Source: an uncultured Paracoccaceae bacterium (GTDB taxonomy: Bacteria; Pseudomonadota; Alphaproteobacteria; Rhodobacterales; Rhodobacteraceae). Taken from it: a DNA stretch of 64,000 nt. Position 1 is the first letter of the stretch. Each line of letters begins with the position of its first letter. Shown here in pieces: positions 52,985 to 61,307 of the stretch. A model generated the notes under the pieces. That model was not told where the DNA came from. It saw nothing but the letters and a program-made list of their open reading frames with translations, and did no database searches. The DNA is taken from the NCBI GenBank assembly GCA_947502145.1, contig CANMYO010000001.1:1728238-1792237 (forward strand), read 5' to 3'. The translations under genes were made by a program, and so were the position numbers.

Positions 52985-53841
52985 AACTTTCACGTTATGG
53001 CGATCGCCATGGGGCCAAGATTCCTTGTCTCATAGACGCGGATGGGGTTGCGCGAGATGCCTCTGCAATTGTTGAAGATTTCGGGCCGCGTACAATGTCG
53101 CCTGAGCTTTTGGAGCGGCTTGCAGCAACTGACCCCAAATCCCTGCCAGTCGCCGATATTGCAAACCGCCGGCTGGCGCCACCTGTGGCGCAGCCTTTCA
53201 ACATCTGGTGCGTTGGACTGAATTATTCCGATCACGCCGAAGAGGCCGGGTTGCCGGTTCCAGACGAACCGATCCTGTTCAACAAATCGACAGTTACCTA
53301 TTGTGGACCGAATGATGATATCCTGAAGTCACCGCAGATGACCAAGTTGGACTGGGAGGTCGAGCTCGGGATTATTATCAGCAAACCGACGCTCAACATC
53401 TCCAAAGACGAGGCCATGGATCACATCGCGGGGTTTGTGCTGGTCAATGATATCTCTGAGCGTGCCTGGCAATTGGAACGGTCGGGTCAGTGGGTGAAGG
53501 GAAAGAGCTTTCCCAACTTCTGCCCAACTGGTCCGTTCCTGGCCACGAAGGATGAGATTGCGGATGTTCAGAAACTTGGCATGTGGCTTGATGTTAACGG
53601 CGCGCGCAGACAGACGGGCAACACCGATACCATGATTTTTGATGTGGCGACCATCGTCAGCTACATGTCCGAATTCACGCGTCTCGAACCCGGTGATCTG
53701 ATTTGTACTGGCACCCCTCCCGGTGTGGGTGCGGGGATGGATCCGCAGGTTTGGCTGAACGAAGGTGACACCGTCCGGCTGGGCATTGATGGGCTGGGCG
53801 AACAAACCCAAACCGTCGTCGCATTTGGAGCCACATCGTGA
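52981..53841 (+). CDS. Fumarylacetoacetate-hydrolase-family enzyme, probable 2,4-diketo-3-deoxy-aldonate hydrolase
   Basis: A 286-residue enzyme. The N-terminal region is followed by the FAH fold, with IWCVGLNYSDHAEEAG (75-90) and metal ligands Glu127, Glu129 (DWEVELG) and Asp158 (VLVNDISE). KGKSFPNFCPTGP and LICTGTPPGVG follow. These match sugar-acid diketo-hydrolases and ureidoglycolate-lyase-like members better than true fumarylacetoacetase. With the SDR that follows, the expected job is cleaving a 2,4-diketo-3-deoxy acid to pyruvate plus a hydroxy acid (inference). It is coupled on both sides by four-base overlaps. Confidence 0.88.
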   Translation: MKLSRYGDRHGAKIPCLIDADGVARDASAIVEDFGPRTMSPELLERLAATDPKSLPVADIANRRLAPPVAQPFNIWCVGLNYSDHAEEAGLPVPDEPILFNKSTVTYCGPNDDILKSPQMTKLDWEVELGIIISKPTLNISKDEAMDHIAGFVLVNDISERAWQLERSGQWVKGKSFPNFCPTGPFLATKDEIADVQKLGMWLDVNGARRQTGNTDTMIFDVATIVSYMSEFTRLEPGDLICTGTPPGVGAGMDPQVWLNEGDTVRLGIDGLGEQTQTVVAFGATS

Positions 53842-54587
53842 ACAGCTATGATTTCAAGGGTCAGGTTGCGGCCATTACGGGCGGATGTAATGGCATTGGG
53901 GCCGCAGTGGCTGATCGTCTTGCCGCATCCGGTGCGCAGATCGCAATCTGGGATATGGACATCAGCGCCCCGGAAGACCGCGTGACAGCGATTCCTGAGC
54001 AGAACCTGCTTATCACGCGAACAGATGTCTCTGATCTTGCCAGTGTTGAGGCCGCGCTGGCCGTCGCGGAAGCGAAGTTTGGTAAGGTTGATGTTCTGAT
54101 CAACAGCGCCGGCATCGCCGGTCCGACAGCTGCGTTGGCGGATTACCCCGCAGGGGCCTGGCGCAAGGTGCAAGAGGTGAATGTCGACGGCACCTTTCAC
54201 ACCTGCCGCACCGTCATCCCCGGTATGATCGCACGCAATTACGGCCGGATCGTCAATGTTGCCTCTGTCGCGGGTAAAGAGGGGAACCCCAACGCCTCTG
54301 CCTATTCGACGTCGAAAGCTGCGGTGATTGCGATGACCAAGTCACTTGGAAAGGAGTTGGCGGAGCATGACATCGCAGTCAACTGCATTACACCTGCGGC
54401 CGCGAAAACGCGGATCTTCGATCAGGTATCAGACGAGTTTGTTGCATTCATGCTTTCAAAAATCCCACGCGGACGCTTTGTCACCGTGGAAGAAATCGCG
54501 AACATGGTTCTTTGGATCGCTTCTGCTGAAAACTCTTTCACGACGGGTTCGGCATTCGATCTGTCAGGTGGGCGAGCGACGTACTGA
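53838..54587 (+). CDS. Short-chain dehydrogenase, probable 2-keto-3-deoxy-aldonate 4-dehydrogenase
   Basis: A 249-residue classical SDR. The cofactor loop is TGGCNGIGAAVA, with INSAG, the catalytic Ser region NVASVAG, YSTSK (Tyr and Lys), and C-terminal TGSAFDLSGG. The GTG start overlaps the hydrolase stop. The SDR/FAH pair is the hallmark of the diketo-hydrolase branch of non-phosphorylative L-fucose/L-rhamnose-type pathways, which suggests oxidation of the C4 hydroxyl. It is last in the operon and convergent with the second GntR gene. Confidence 0.9.
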   Translation: MNSYDFKGQVAAITGGCNGIGAAVADRLAASGAQIAIWDMDISAPEDRVTAIPEQNLLITRTDVSDLASVEAALAVAEAKFGKVDVLINSAGIAGPTAALADYPAGAWRKVQEVNVDGTFHTCRTVIPGMIARNYGRIVNVASVAGKEGNPNASAYSTSKAAVIAMTKSLGKELAEHDIAVNCITPAAAKTRIFDQVSDEFVAFMLSKIPRGRFVTVEEIANMVLWIASAENSFTTGSAFDLSGGRATY

Positions 54588-54691
54588 CTGCAAATGCGCT
54601 GTCTGGTGGGTTGCGAGTTCGACAGAGCCTGCCGCGGCGTAATCTGATGGAAGCAAGAGGCGTAATACGGCCAGTGCAAGCCTGTCGGCGT

Positions 54692-55432
54692 TCAGTGACC
54701 CAATGCGCGCAACTGCTGGGACATCTGCGTGAATGATCCCTCAAGGTGTTTGCGGATCACCTTTTCGGCGGCGCGTGGATCGTTGTTTTGAAAGGCGTCA
54801 ACCAACGCGTCATGCTCTTCAAGAATCGTCTTGAGGCGTCCCGGACTGATCCGAAGTGGCGCTGCATGCACATTCAGGGCGCCACGTAGACGTTTCCAGA
54901 CATCAGCTGCGACGCTGTTGTAATGCTGAGAACAGATCTGACCGTGAAACTCCGTATCGAGTTTTCGGAATGCGGCGGTGTCATCACCTGCATTTATACG
55001 CATCTGTTCCTGAATTGCTTGAATACGCTCGAGCATGTGGTCCTCGGCGTGTTCTGCGAACCAGATCACGAAGTAGGGCTCAAGCAGTTGAAGCGATTCA
55101 AAAATATTCTGGATGGTGTTGGCATCAGCGCGTTTGACGACGGCCCCCTTGTTTTGCTCGATGTCGATAAAACCTTCACCCTGCATCTGGCGCAGCGTTT
55201 CACGCACAGGGCTTGCGCTGACTCCGTATCGCTGGGCGAGCTCAGACACCTTCAGGCGTTGACCACCCGCGATTCGACCGCTCGAAATATCATCCAGGAT
55301 CGCCTCGTAGAGAGAGGTTTCGATGATTTGATCTGTGTTCGAATTTGGCAAAGTTGCGGTTCCCAAGCTGGACGCGTTTGCGCGTAGTTTAGTAGATGTC
55401 TTTGATTTTGCCAAGTTTATCTCGAAAAGCAC
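54692..55432 (-). CDS. GntR-family regulator, FCD subfamily (copy B of a paralogous pair)
   Basis: A protein of up to 246 residues. The winged helix reads LYEAILDDISSGR...VSELAQRYGVSASPVRETLRQMQGEGFI and the FCD domain has LDTEFHGQICSQHYNS. It is closely related to the regulator at 47279 along the whole length. The start is uncertain: a GTG at 55432 is the longest choice and gives a 35-residue tail not needed for the fold. It is divergent from ABC importer 3, which it probably controls. Confidence 0.88.
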   Translation of the reverse strand: MLFEINLAKSKTSTKLRANASSLGTATLPNSNTDQIIETSLYEAILDDISSGRIAGGQRLKVSELAQRYGVSASPVRETLRQMQGEGFIDIEQNKGAVVKRADANTIQNIFESLQLLEPYFVIWFAEHAEDHMLERIQAIQEQMRINAGDDTAAFRKLDTEFHGQICSQHYNSVAADVWKRLRGALNVHAAPLRISPGRLKTILEEHDALVDAFQNNDPRAAEKVIRKHLEGSFTQMSQQLRALGH

Positions 55433-55802
55433 CCCTATGATCGATCAAAACTAGAAAATCGTCGACTATTTCGAATGTTTAGTGTTAAGATGCAATCAGG
55501 ACCAATTTTGGCTGCGCGAATGCCGAAGTCGCGCGAGGGAGAACTTCAAGGCTGGCGATCAGGCAAGCAAAAAGAATGTGGAGGGGGGGTATGTTCGATA
55601 ATTTCTGTTTCGAACCAAGTCGACCCGCCTGTGGCGCAGTGGGTTGGCCCGGCCTTGATCCTGTGTTTGGGACTGGTCGCCCTCCCTAAGGTTTTGCGGG
55701 GAGGAACACCAACGCTTCGCACAGGATTCACAGCCTTAATCCGTGACGCTGCTGAGAAAACATACAAGTAAGAACGATAATTTCTACTGTTGGAGGAAAA
55801 CC
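55433..55802. other. Intergenic region between gntR copy B and ABC importer 3
   Basis: These 370 bases have no convincing gene; a 98-codon open frame (55475-55771) has no recognisable features and no ribosome site. The region should hold the divergent promoters. I see no long perfect palindrome in it. GTTGGAGGAA (55790-55799) is the ribosome site of the binding-protein gene. Confidence 0.5.
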
Positions 55803-57035
55803 ATGAAGACCCAATTGAAACTTTCCACGGCGCTGTCGGTCGTGGCGATATTGTCGTCTGGGGCTGTCTACGCGCAACAGGCAACGCTAGACGTCACTGC
55901 CTGGAAGGGCAACGAAGCTGAGCCTGCCGGACTGCCGGAGCTGATCGAGAAGTTTGAAGCAGAGCATCCTGAGATTGACGTTGAGCTGAGCTATATCGGA
56001 CGCTTGGACACCGACACAGTGATTCCACCCCGGCTTCAAGCAGGTGATCCGCCTGACGTGATGATGACCGACATGCCATTGGTCAAGATCTGGGGTGATG
56101 CCGGTCTACTCGCTGATCTGGGGACTGACAGCGAATGGTTTGCTCGCATTCCGGACGGTTTGAAAGCCTCAATCAGTTCAGATGACGCGGCCTTTATCAT
56201 GCCGCTCGAAGTTATCGGCATGGGTAACTTCGTCAATATGGGCCTGCTAGGCCAGGTTGGGATCGAAGAGCCGCCGACCACAATTGAAGAGCTCAAGGCG
56301 ACCTGCGGCGCGCTGGCGGATGCGGATATCAACCCGTTGATCTTCACCGGCGGATTTTCGGCGCCATTGTTCCTAATTGCCAATGGGATCGAAGGATCGG
56401 ATGTGCCGGCCTCTGCATTGGGGTCAGGTGATTCAACCTTTGTTGACAGTGCATCTTTCAACAGTGGCATCGACCTGATCCGGGAACTGCGCGAGGCGCG
56501 CTGTTTTGATCCCGACCAGCAAGCGGGGCTTGATCCCTGGAGCACTGCGCTGAACGAATTTTCCGGCGGCAACTTTGCGATGATGCCGCAGGGTGCGTGG
56601 AATATTGCGTCATTCAATGAGGTCGAAGGGTTGGACTATGTCTTTGCTCCTATCCCGTCGTCTAAGGAATCCGGCGTCGCGCTTGATCTCTTCGGGATTG
56701 GATGGTCGATTGCGGAACGCAGTGAAAACAAGGATGCCGCCAAAGTCTTTGTTGACTGGTTCGCGCAGCCCGAGAACCTGCAGATCATGCTGGATGCTGA
56801 ATCGGCATATTCTCCGTTTGATGATGGTGCCAGCGGTACGCCTGACCTTGCGGCCGCATATGACCAATCCCGCATTGACGGCGGGGTCATCAACTATCCG
56901 TTCGCTGTATTGGACTGGCCAAAAGCGCTGGAAAGTGAAATCTGGGATAGCCTGACTGGCTTCCTCCTCGACACGTCAAAATCCAATAGTGACGTGCTTG
57001 AGCGTTGGGACTGGGCTGTAGAGGATTCCCTCTAA
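55803..57035 (+). CDS. ABC sugar importer 3, periplasmic binding protein
   Basis: A 410-residue family-1 binding protein. The signal peptide KTQLKLSTALSVVAILSSGAV ends at YA-QQ. LQAGDPPDVMMTDMP and the Trp-rich DLFGIGWSIAERSE region fit sugar binders. GGAGG precedes the ATG at 55803; the longer frame from 55743 lacks one. It starts an operon of binding protein, two permeases, an SDR and an ATPase. The coupled SDR suggests a free aldose or polyol as ligand. Confidence 0.92.
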   Translation: MKTQLKLSTALSVVAILSSGAVYAQQATLDVTAWKGNEAEPAGLPELIEKFEAEHPEIDVELSYIGRLDTDTVIPPRLQAGDPPDVMMTDMPLVKIWGDAGLLADLGTDSEWFARIPDGLKASISSDDAAFIMPLEVIGMGNFVNMGLLGQVGIEEPPTTIEELKATCGALADADINPLIFTGGFSAPLFLIANGIEGSDVPASALGSGDSTFVDSASFNSGIDLIRELREARCFDPDQQAGLDPWSTALNEFSGGNFAMMPQGAWNIASFNEVEGLDYVFAPIPSSKESGVALDLFGIGWSIAERSENKDAAKVFVDWFAQPENLQIMLDAESAYSPFDDGASGTPDLAAAYDQSRIDGGVINYPFAVLDWPKALESEIWDSLTGFLLDTSKSNSDVLERWDWAVEDSL

Positions 57036-57049
57036 ATCCGGGTCTGAAC

Positions 57050-57082
57050 CGACCGGGCCGTATCCTCCCTGCGGCCCGGTCG
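57050..57082 (+). other. Intercistronic hairpin after binding-protein gene 3
   Basis: CGACCGGGCCG and CGGCCCGGTCG form a perfect 11-bp stem with an 11-base loop, starting 14 bases after the binding-protein stop and ending 25 bases before the permease ATG. There is no T-run. Confidence 0.78.
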
Positions 57083-57107
57083 CGTGCATCCAGAAAGGCA
57101 GATAGCG

Positions 57108-57974
57108 ATGACGTCTTACAGATCCATGATTTTGTTCACATTGCCTGCGATGATCGTGCTGGGCATGTTCTTTGTGTATCCCATTTTCCTCACCTTCCAG
57201 ATGAGCCTGACTAACTTTACAGGCGTCGGCGAGGCCGAGAACATTGGCCTGAAGAACTACGACCGAATTATCAGTCGCAGCCGTTATCCTGACGCCCTTT
57301 GGGTCACGGTCAAATTTACTGTTGTGGTTGTCCTGATCCAAACCCTGCTGGGTCTTGCCTTCGCCGCAATGCTGCACCGCCTGCCGGCAGTCAGAAACTT
57401 TGCTCGCGCCGCGTTATTTACACCGGCGATGATGTCATTTGTCGTTGTTGGATACGTATGGCAGTTCATCTACTCGCCATTTTCCGGCGGCCTAAATGCA
57501 ATGCTTCGCGGGGCGGGGCTCGATTGGATGGCGAAAGGGTGGCTGGGCGATCCCGATACGGCACTTTATGCAATCGCATTTGCCCATATCTGGATGTTCA
57601 CTGGTTATACGACGGCGATCTTCCTTGCCGGTTATGCCAACATTTCGTCCGATATTGACGAGGCTGGTCGCCTAGATGGAGCATCGTCCTGGCAACGGTT
57701 TCGCCATCTTGAGGTGCCACTTTTGGCCCCGTCATTCACGATCAACATCATGCTGTCGACCATTGGCACGCTCAAAACCTTCGAGCTGCCCTTCATCATG
57801 ACACGCGGCGGGCCTGACGGTGCCACGCGGACGCTTAGCCTTGAAATTATCGAACAGCTGTTTGGTCAGTATCGCTTTGGTTTCGCTTCCGCTCTGTCGA
57901 TTATCATGCTGGTTATCGTCATCGCAGTTGCCGTGTTCCAGAACTGGTATTTGCGCAGAAGGGAGGACGTCTGA
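57108..57974 (+). CDS. ABC sugar importer 3, permease (MalF type)
   Basis: A 288-residue six-helix permease. The first helix is ILFTLPAMIVLGMFFVYPIF and the EAA loop is EAGRLDGASSWQRFRHLEVPLLAP. It ends in a basic stretch (NWYLRRREDV). The ATG at 57108 follows the hairpin by 25 bases. The stop and next start share one base (TGATG). Confidence 0.92.
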   Translation: MTSYRSMILFTLPAMIVLGMFFVYPIFLTFQMSLTNFTGVGEAENIGLKNYDRIISRSRYPDALWVTVKFTVVVVLIQTLLGLAFAAMLHRLPAVRNFARAALFTPAMMSFVVVGYVWQFIYSPFSGGLNAMLRGAGLDWMAKGWLGDPDTALYAIAFAHIWMFTGYTTAIFLAGYANISSDIDEAGRLDGASSWQRFRHLEVPLLAPSFTINIMLSTIGTLKTFELPFIMTRGGPDGATRTLSLEIIEQLFGQYRFGFASALSIIMLVIVIAVAVFQNWYLRRREDV

Positions 57975-58798
57975 TGCCTGCTTTGAACATTCGCCAGCTC
58001 TTGCTGAATGTGTTGGTTGTCGCCCTTGTCGTCGCCATGCTGCTGCCCTTGTTTTACATGATCACGATGTCCTTTCGGACGGCAACGGAAATTGCTGAGG
58101 CGCCACTGGGCCTTCCGGACCGTCTTGCATGGGAAAACTACGCGCAGGCCTTTGGTGGCATGAATTATGTTCGCGCCGTTATCAATTCGGTCGGGATCAC
58201 GATATCGGTCACAGTGCTGACCGCCCTTCTTGGGTCAATGGCCGCCTTTCCTTTGGCCCGCAACACCAGCGGATTTGCAAGGATATTCATATTGTTGGTT
58301 GCGCTTGGGCTCGCCACGCCCAATTTCGTGACCATCACGCCCATCTACGTAATCTTCCGGGATCTTGGGCTGTTGGACACCTATCTGGGCATTATCCTTG
58401 CCTTTACCGCCCTGAACTTGCCCCTCGCCGTGTTCTTTTACGTGGGCTTTATCGGTGCCATTCCCAAGGATCTGGTCGAAGCGGCGAAACTTGACAATTG
58501 CAGTGATTGGCAAGCGTTTTGGTATGTAGTGCGCCCCCTATTGGGACCCGCGACTGCGACGCTATCGCTGTTCGTGATGTTGATGGTCTGGAATGATTTT
58601 ACCTACCCGCTGCTCTTGCTGACGGACAAGGACAAGTTCACGGTCACTATTTCGGTCTATCGGTTTGTCGGCAACCAGAACATCCAACCGGACATGTTGT
58701 TCCCGGCTGCGGTTCTCGGCTCGCTGCCCCTGTTGATCCTTTTTGCCATCTTCCAGCGTCGTATCGTCGCCGGCGTAACTGCAGGAGCAGTCAAATGA
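57974..58798 (+). CDS. ABC sugar importer 3, permease (MalG type)
   Basis: A 274-residue permease with an EAA loop EAAKLDNCSDWQAFWYVVRPLLGP and the C-terminus RRIVAGVTAGAVK typical of the group. It is coupled to the first permease and, through a four-base overlap, to the SDR gene that follows. Confidence 0.92.
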   Translation: MPALNIRQLLLNVLVVALVVAMLLPLFYMITMSFRTATEIAEAPLGLPDRLAWENYAQAFGGMNYVRAVINSVGITISVTVLTALLGSMAAFPLARNTSGFARIFILLVALGLATPNFVTITPIYVIFRDLGLLDTYLGIILAFTALNLPLAVFFYVGFIGAIPKDLVEAAKLDNCSDWQAFWYVVRPLLGPATATLSLFVMLMVWNDFTYPLLLLTDKDKFTVTISVYRFVGNQNIQPDMLFPAAVLGSLPLLILFAIFQRRIVAGVTAGAVK

Positions 58799-59553
58799 GC
58801 GGTGTGCTTGAAAATCGGACAATCGTTGTCAGCGGCGCAGGGTCGGGCATTGGATTGGGCATTCTAAAGGCGGTATTGGCTGAAGGTGCGACCGCATTTG
58901 GCCTTTTCAATTCCGAATCCTCAGGGGACAAAGTGCGGTCTCTCGGTGCTACAGCTATTAGGGCTGACGTGCGCGAACCTGCCCAACTATCGGCGGCAAT
59001 CCAGAATGCGCGCGATGTCAGCGGGCGGCTTGACGGGCTGGTAAACAATGCCGGTCTGACCCTGACTGCACCTTTTCTGGACGCTGAAATTGAGATGTGG
59101 GACCAGCTTTGGCGCACGAACCAACGTTCGATCCTGGTGGGGTCCCAAGCCGCAGCGAAGATCATGGTCGCTGATGGTAGACGCGGGTGTTTGCTCAATA
59201 TTTCATCGGTGCACGGAACGGCCAGTGACCAAAGTTACGAAGCCTATGCGGGCACCAAGGCAGCGATTGTTGCAATGGGGCGGGCCATGGCCTGGAGTTT
59301 GGGTCCTAAGGGAATTCGAGTGAACACGCTCTCACCGGGCCTGACTATGACCGAGACCGTAACAAGGGTTGCAGAGGATCCGGCCACCGCGGAATTGTTC
59401 AGGAGTTGGCACGCAGACGGGCAGACCGCAACTGTCGAGGAAGTGGCGCAAACTGCGCTTTTCCTGTTGTCGGATGCGTCTGCGGCCCTGACCGGCACTG
59501 AAATTATCGCGGACAAGGGCACTTTGGCACGTCTTTGTAACGTTGGAGTTTGA
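58795..59553 (+). CDS. Short-chain dehydrogenase inside the ABC importer 3 operon
   Basis: A 252-residue SDR: VVSGAGSGIGLG cofactor loop, VNNAG, ISSVHG with the catalytic Ser, and YAGTK with the catalytic Tyr and Lys. The C-terminal LTGTEIIADKG is typical. It sits between permease and ATPase genes and overlaps the permease stop, so it is made together with the importer. A likely role is C1 oxidation of the imported sugar to a lactone (inference); a polyol dehydrogenase is the main alternative. Confidence 0.88.
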   Translation: MSGVLENRTIVVSGAGSGIGLGILKAVLAEGATAFGLFNSESSGDKVRSLGATAIRADVREPAQLSAAIQNARDVSGRLDGLVNNAGLTLTAPFLDAEIEMWDQLWRTNQRSILVGSQAAAKIMVADGRRGCLLNISSVHGTASDQSYEAYAGTKAAIVAMGRAMAWSLGPKGIRVNTLSPGLTMTETVTRVAEDPATAELFRSWHADGQTATVEEVAQTALFLLSDASAALTGTEIIADKGTLARLCNVGV

Positions 59554-59562
59554 GGACCGACC

Positions 59563-60645
59563 ATGACTGAAGTTACATTACAATCCGTTGTGAAACGCTA
59601 TGGCGATGTGCAGGTCATTCACGGGGTTGATCTTGAAGTGAATGCCGGTGAGTTCTGCGTATTTGTCGGCCCCTCAGGCTGTGGCAAGTCCACGCTGTTG
59701 CGCATGATCGCCGGGCTTGAGGAAACGACCGAAGGCAAAATGCACATTGGCGAGCGCGACGTGACACATATGGATGCTGCCAAACGCGGTGTGGCCATGG
59801 TGTTTCAGACCTACGCGCTTTACCCGCATATGACGGTTCGCGACAACATGGCCTTTGGGCTGAAAATGTCCGGTGTCCCCAAGGCTGAGGCAGAGGCCAA
59901 AGTGGCCGAAGCGGCCAAGATCCTCAAGCTGGACCCATTTCTTGACCGTAAGCCAAAGGCGCTGTCTGGCGGTCAAAGGCAACGTGTTGCAATTGGCCGC
60001 GCGATTGTCCGTGCGCCGGATGTGTTCCTGTTTGATGAGCCCTTGTCAAATCTGGATGCAGAATTGCGTGTGCAGATGCGGCTTGAAATTGCGCGATTGC
60101 ACAAAGAACTAAGCGCTACAATGATCTATGTGACCCACGATCAGGTCGAGGCGATGACACTTGCCGACAAGATAGTCGTTCTGCGCGCTGGAATAGTAGA
60201 GCAGGTTGGTTCGCCGCTCGACCTTTATGCGGATCCTGACAATCTGTTCGTTGCACAGTTTATCGGCTCTCCAAAGACCAACATTCTTAAAGGCATCGTC
60301 ATTGGCAGTGAGGGTGACAGTCTACGTGTTCATCTGCCTCAACTGGCGGACACGGAACTTGATGTCGCCTGCGGGACCCACATGGAGCCTGGCAAGGACG
60401 TCTGCGTCGGTCTGCGGCCACAAGACTTCGGACCCGATGGTGATGTGACAATTCCCGTGCCTGTTGAGGTCGTCGAAAGTTTGGGGGGCGTCTCTTACGC
60501 TTATGCCAACCTGCCCGGACTGGAAGAGCCGTTCTGCATAGAGCATCGCGGACGTAGCCGGCCAGAGGGGAGTGTCATTCAGGCGCGGTTCACCAGCGCA
60601 ACTGCGCTGCTGTTTGACCCCGAATCCGGCAAGCGCATCCGATAG
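59563..60645 (+). CDS. ABC sugar importer 3, ATPase (UgpC type)
   Basis: A 360-residue ATPase: [46 protein letters not shown] and [11 protein letters not shown], with a TOBE-type C-terminus ([11 protein letters not shown]). It lies nine bases after the SDR and is the last gene of the operon. Confidence 0.93.
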   Translation: MTEVTLQSVVKRYGDVQVIHGVDLEVNAGEFCVFVGPSGCGKSTLLRMIAGLEETTEGKMHIGERDVTHMDAAKRGVAMVFQTYALYPHMTVRDNMAFGLKMSGVPKAEAEAKVAEAAKILKLDPFLDRKPKALSGGQRQRVAIGRAIVRAPDVFLFDEPLSNLDAELRVQMRLEIARLHKELSATMIYVTHDQVEAMTLADKIVVLRAGIVEQVGSPLDLYADPDNLFVAQFIGSPKTNILKGIVIGSEGDSLRVHLPQLADTELDVACGTHMEPGKDVCVGLRPQDFGPDGDVTIPVPVEVVESLGGVSYAYANLPGLEEPFCIEHRGRSRPEGSVIQARFTSATALLFDPESGKRIR

Positions 60646-60673
60646 GTCTGTGCGTATCCATGAACATGCCCAT

Positions 60674-60687
60674 GCGATCTAGATCGC
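60674..60687. repeat. Perfect 14-bp palindrome after the importer operon
   Basis: GCGATCTAGATCGC lies 29 bases after the ATPase stop in the gap between converging genes. It could be part of a transcript end or a protein site; nothing further can be said. Confidence 0.35.
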
Positions 60688-60764
60688 GTTGGTGGCCTGA
60701 TTTCATGCATTTGTCATTTCAGTTAAAGGGCGGTTGCCCAAAGCCTGTTTTGCAACTGCGCAGT

Positions 60765-60780
60765 AACCCCATATGGGGTT
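60765..60780. terminator. Short hairpin between converging ABC and marR genes
   Basis: AACCCCATATGGGGTT is a perfect 16-bp palindrome, equivalent to a 6-bp stem with a 4-base ATAT loop, 19 bases beyond the marR stop. It is a plausible but weak terminator. Confidence 0.4.
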
Positions 60781-60798
60781 TCAGATCTGCCCCGATGG

Positions 60799-61233
60799 TC
60801 AGAACTTGGCAACCCTGATCAGGAACTTGCGCATCATGGCGCGTTCCGACTTGCTGAACTCGGCCATCAATTTTGCATCAAACAATTGCGCTTGCTCGCA
60901 GAGGTCCGCGAAAACCCGACTGCCAGTCTTGGTCAGGGACAGGGTTTCATGTCTGCGGTCATCCGGCAGTGTTTTGCGCGATAGAAACTTCTTGGATTCC
61001 AGAGCATGAACCGCGCGGCTGACTTTGGTTTTGTGCACGCGCGCGCGGTCGCAGATCTCTTTCGCTGTCAATGAACCATACCGGCCCAGGTGAAATACCA
61101 CGCGCCATTCCGTGCGTAGCATCCCGTACTTTGCCTTATAGGTCGCCTCAAATTCACGGCTGGTGACATCCGCGGCCTGATTCAGCAAATACGGCATGAA
61201 ATCTCTGAGATCGAAGGGAATTTTATCTGTCAT
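60799..61233 (-). CDS. MarR-family regulator of homogentisate degradation
   Basis: A 144-residue winged-helix protein: WRVVFHLGRYGSLTAKEICDRARVHKTKVSRAVHALESKKFLSR is the MarR DNA-binding domain, followed by the DDRRHETLSLT wing. It is divergent from hmgA with 74 bases between starts and a candidate operator there. The effector is presumably an aromatic intermediate such as homogentisate or maleylacetoacetate (inference). Confidence 0.9.
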   Translation of the reverse strand: MTDKIPFDLRDFMPYLLNQAADVTSREFEATYKAKYGMLRTEWRVVFHLGRYGSLTAKEICDRARVHKTKVSRAVHALESKKFLSRKTLPDDRRHETLSLTKTGSRVFADLCEQAQLFDAKLMAEFSKSERAMMRKFLIRVAKF

Positions 61234-61253
61234 ACTTGGAAAATACGACTTGT

Positions 61254-61271
61254 TAGTTACAAAAGCAACTA
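61254..61271. promoter_or_regulatory. Candidate MarR operator between marR and hmgA
   Basis: TAGTTAC-AAAA-GCAACTA has 7-base arms with one mismatch. It is 21 bases from the marR start and 37 from the hmgA start, where a shared repressor site would be expected. Confidence 0.5.
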
Positions 61272-61307
61272 TTATTCAGGAGGCGTTGCTAGGAAGGGGA
61301 CCACGTA

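Noticed and set aside
52981..53841. A second fumarylacetoacetase of aromatic degradation
   Set aside because: It is 286 residues and of the small FAH type with a sugar-acid context; the true 417-residue fumarylacetoacetase is next to hmgA at 62674.
55475..55771. A 98-codon frame before ABC importer 3
   Set aside because: No ribosome site, no recognisable domain, and it occupies the expected promoter region.
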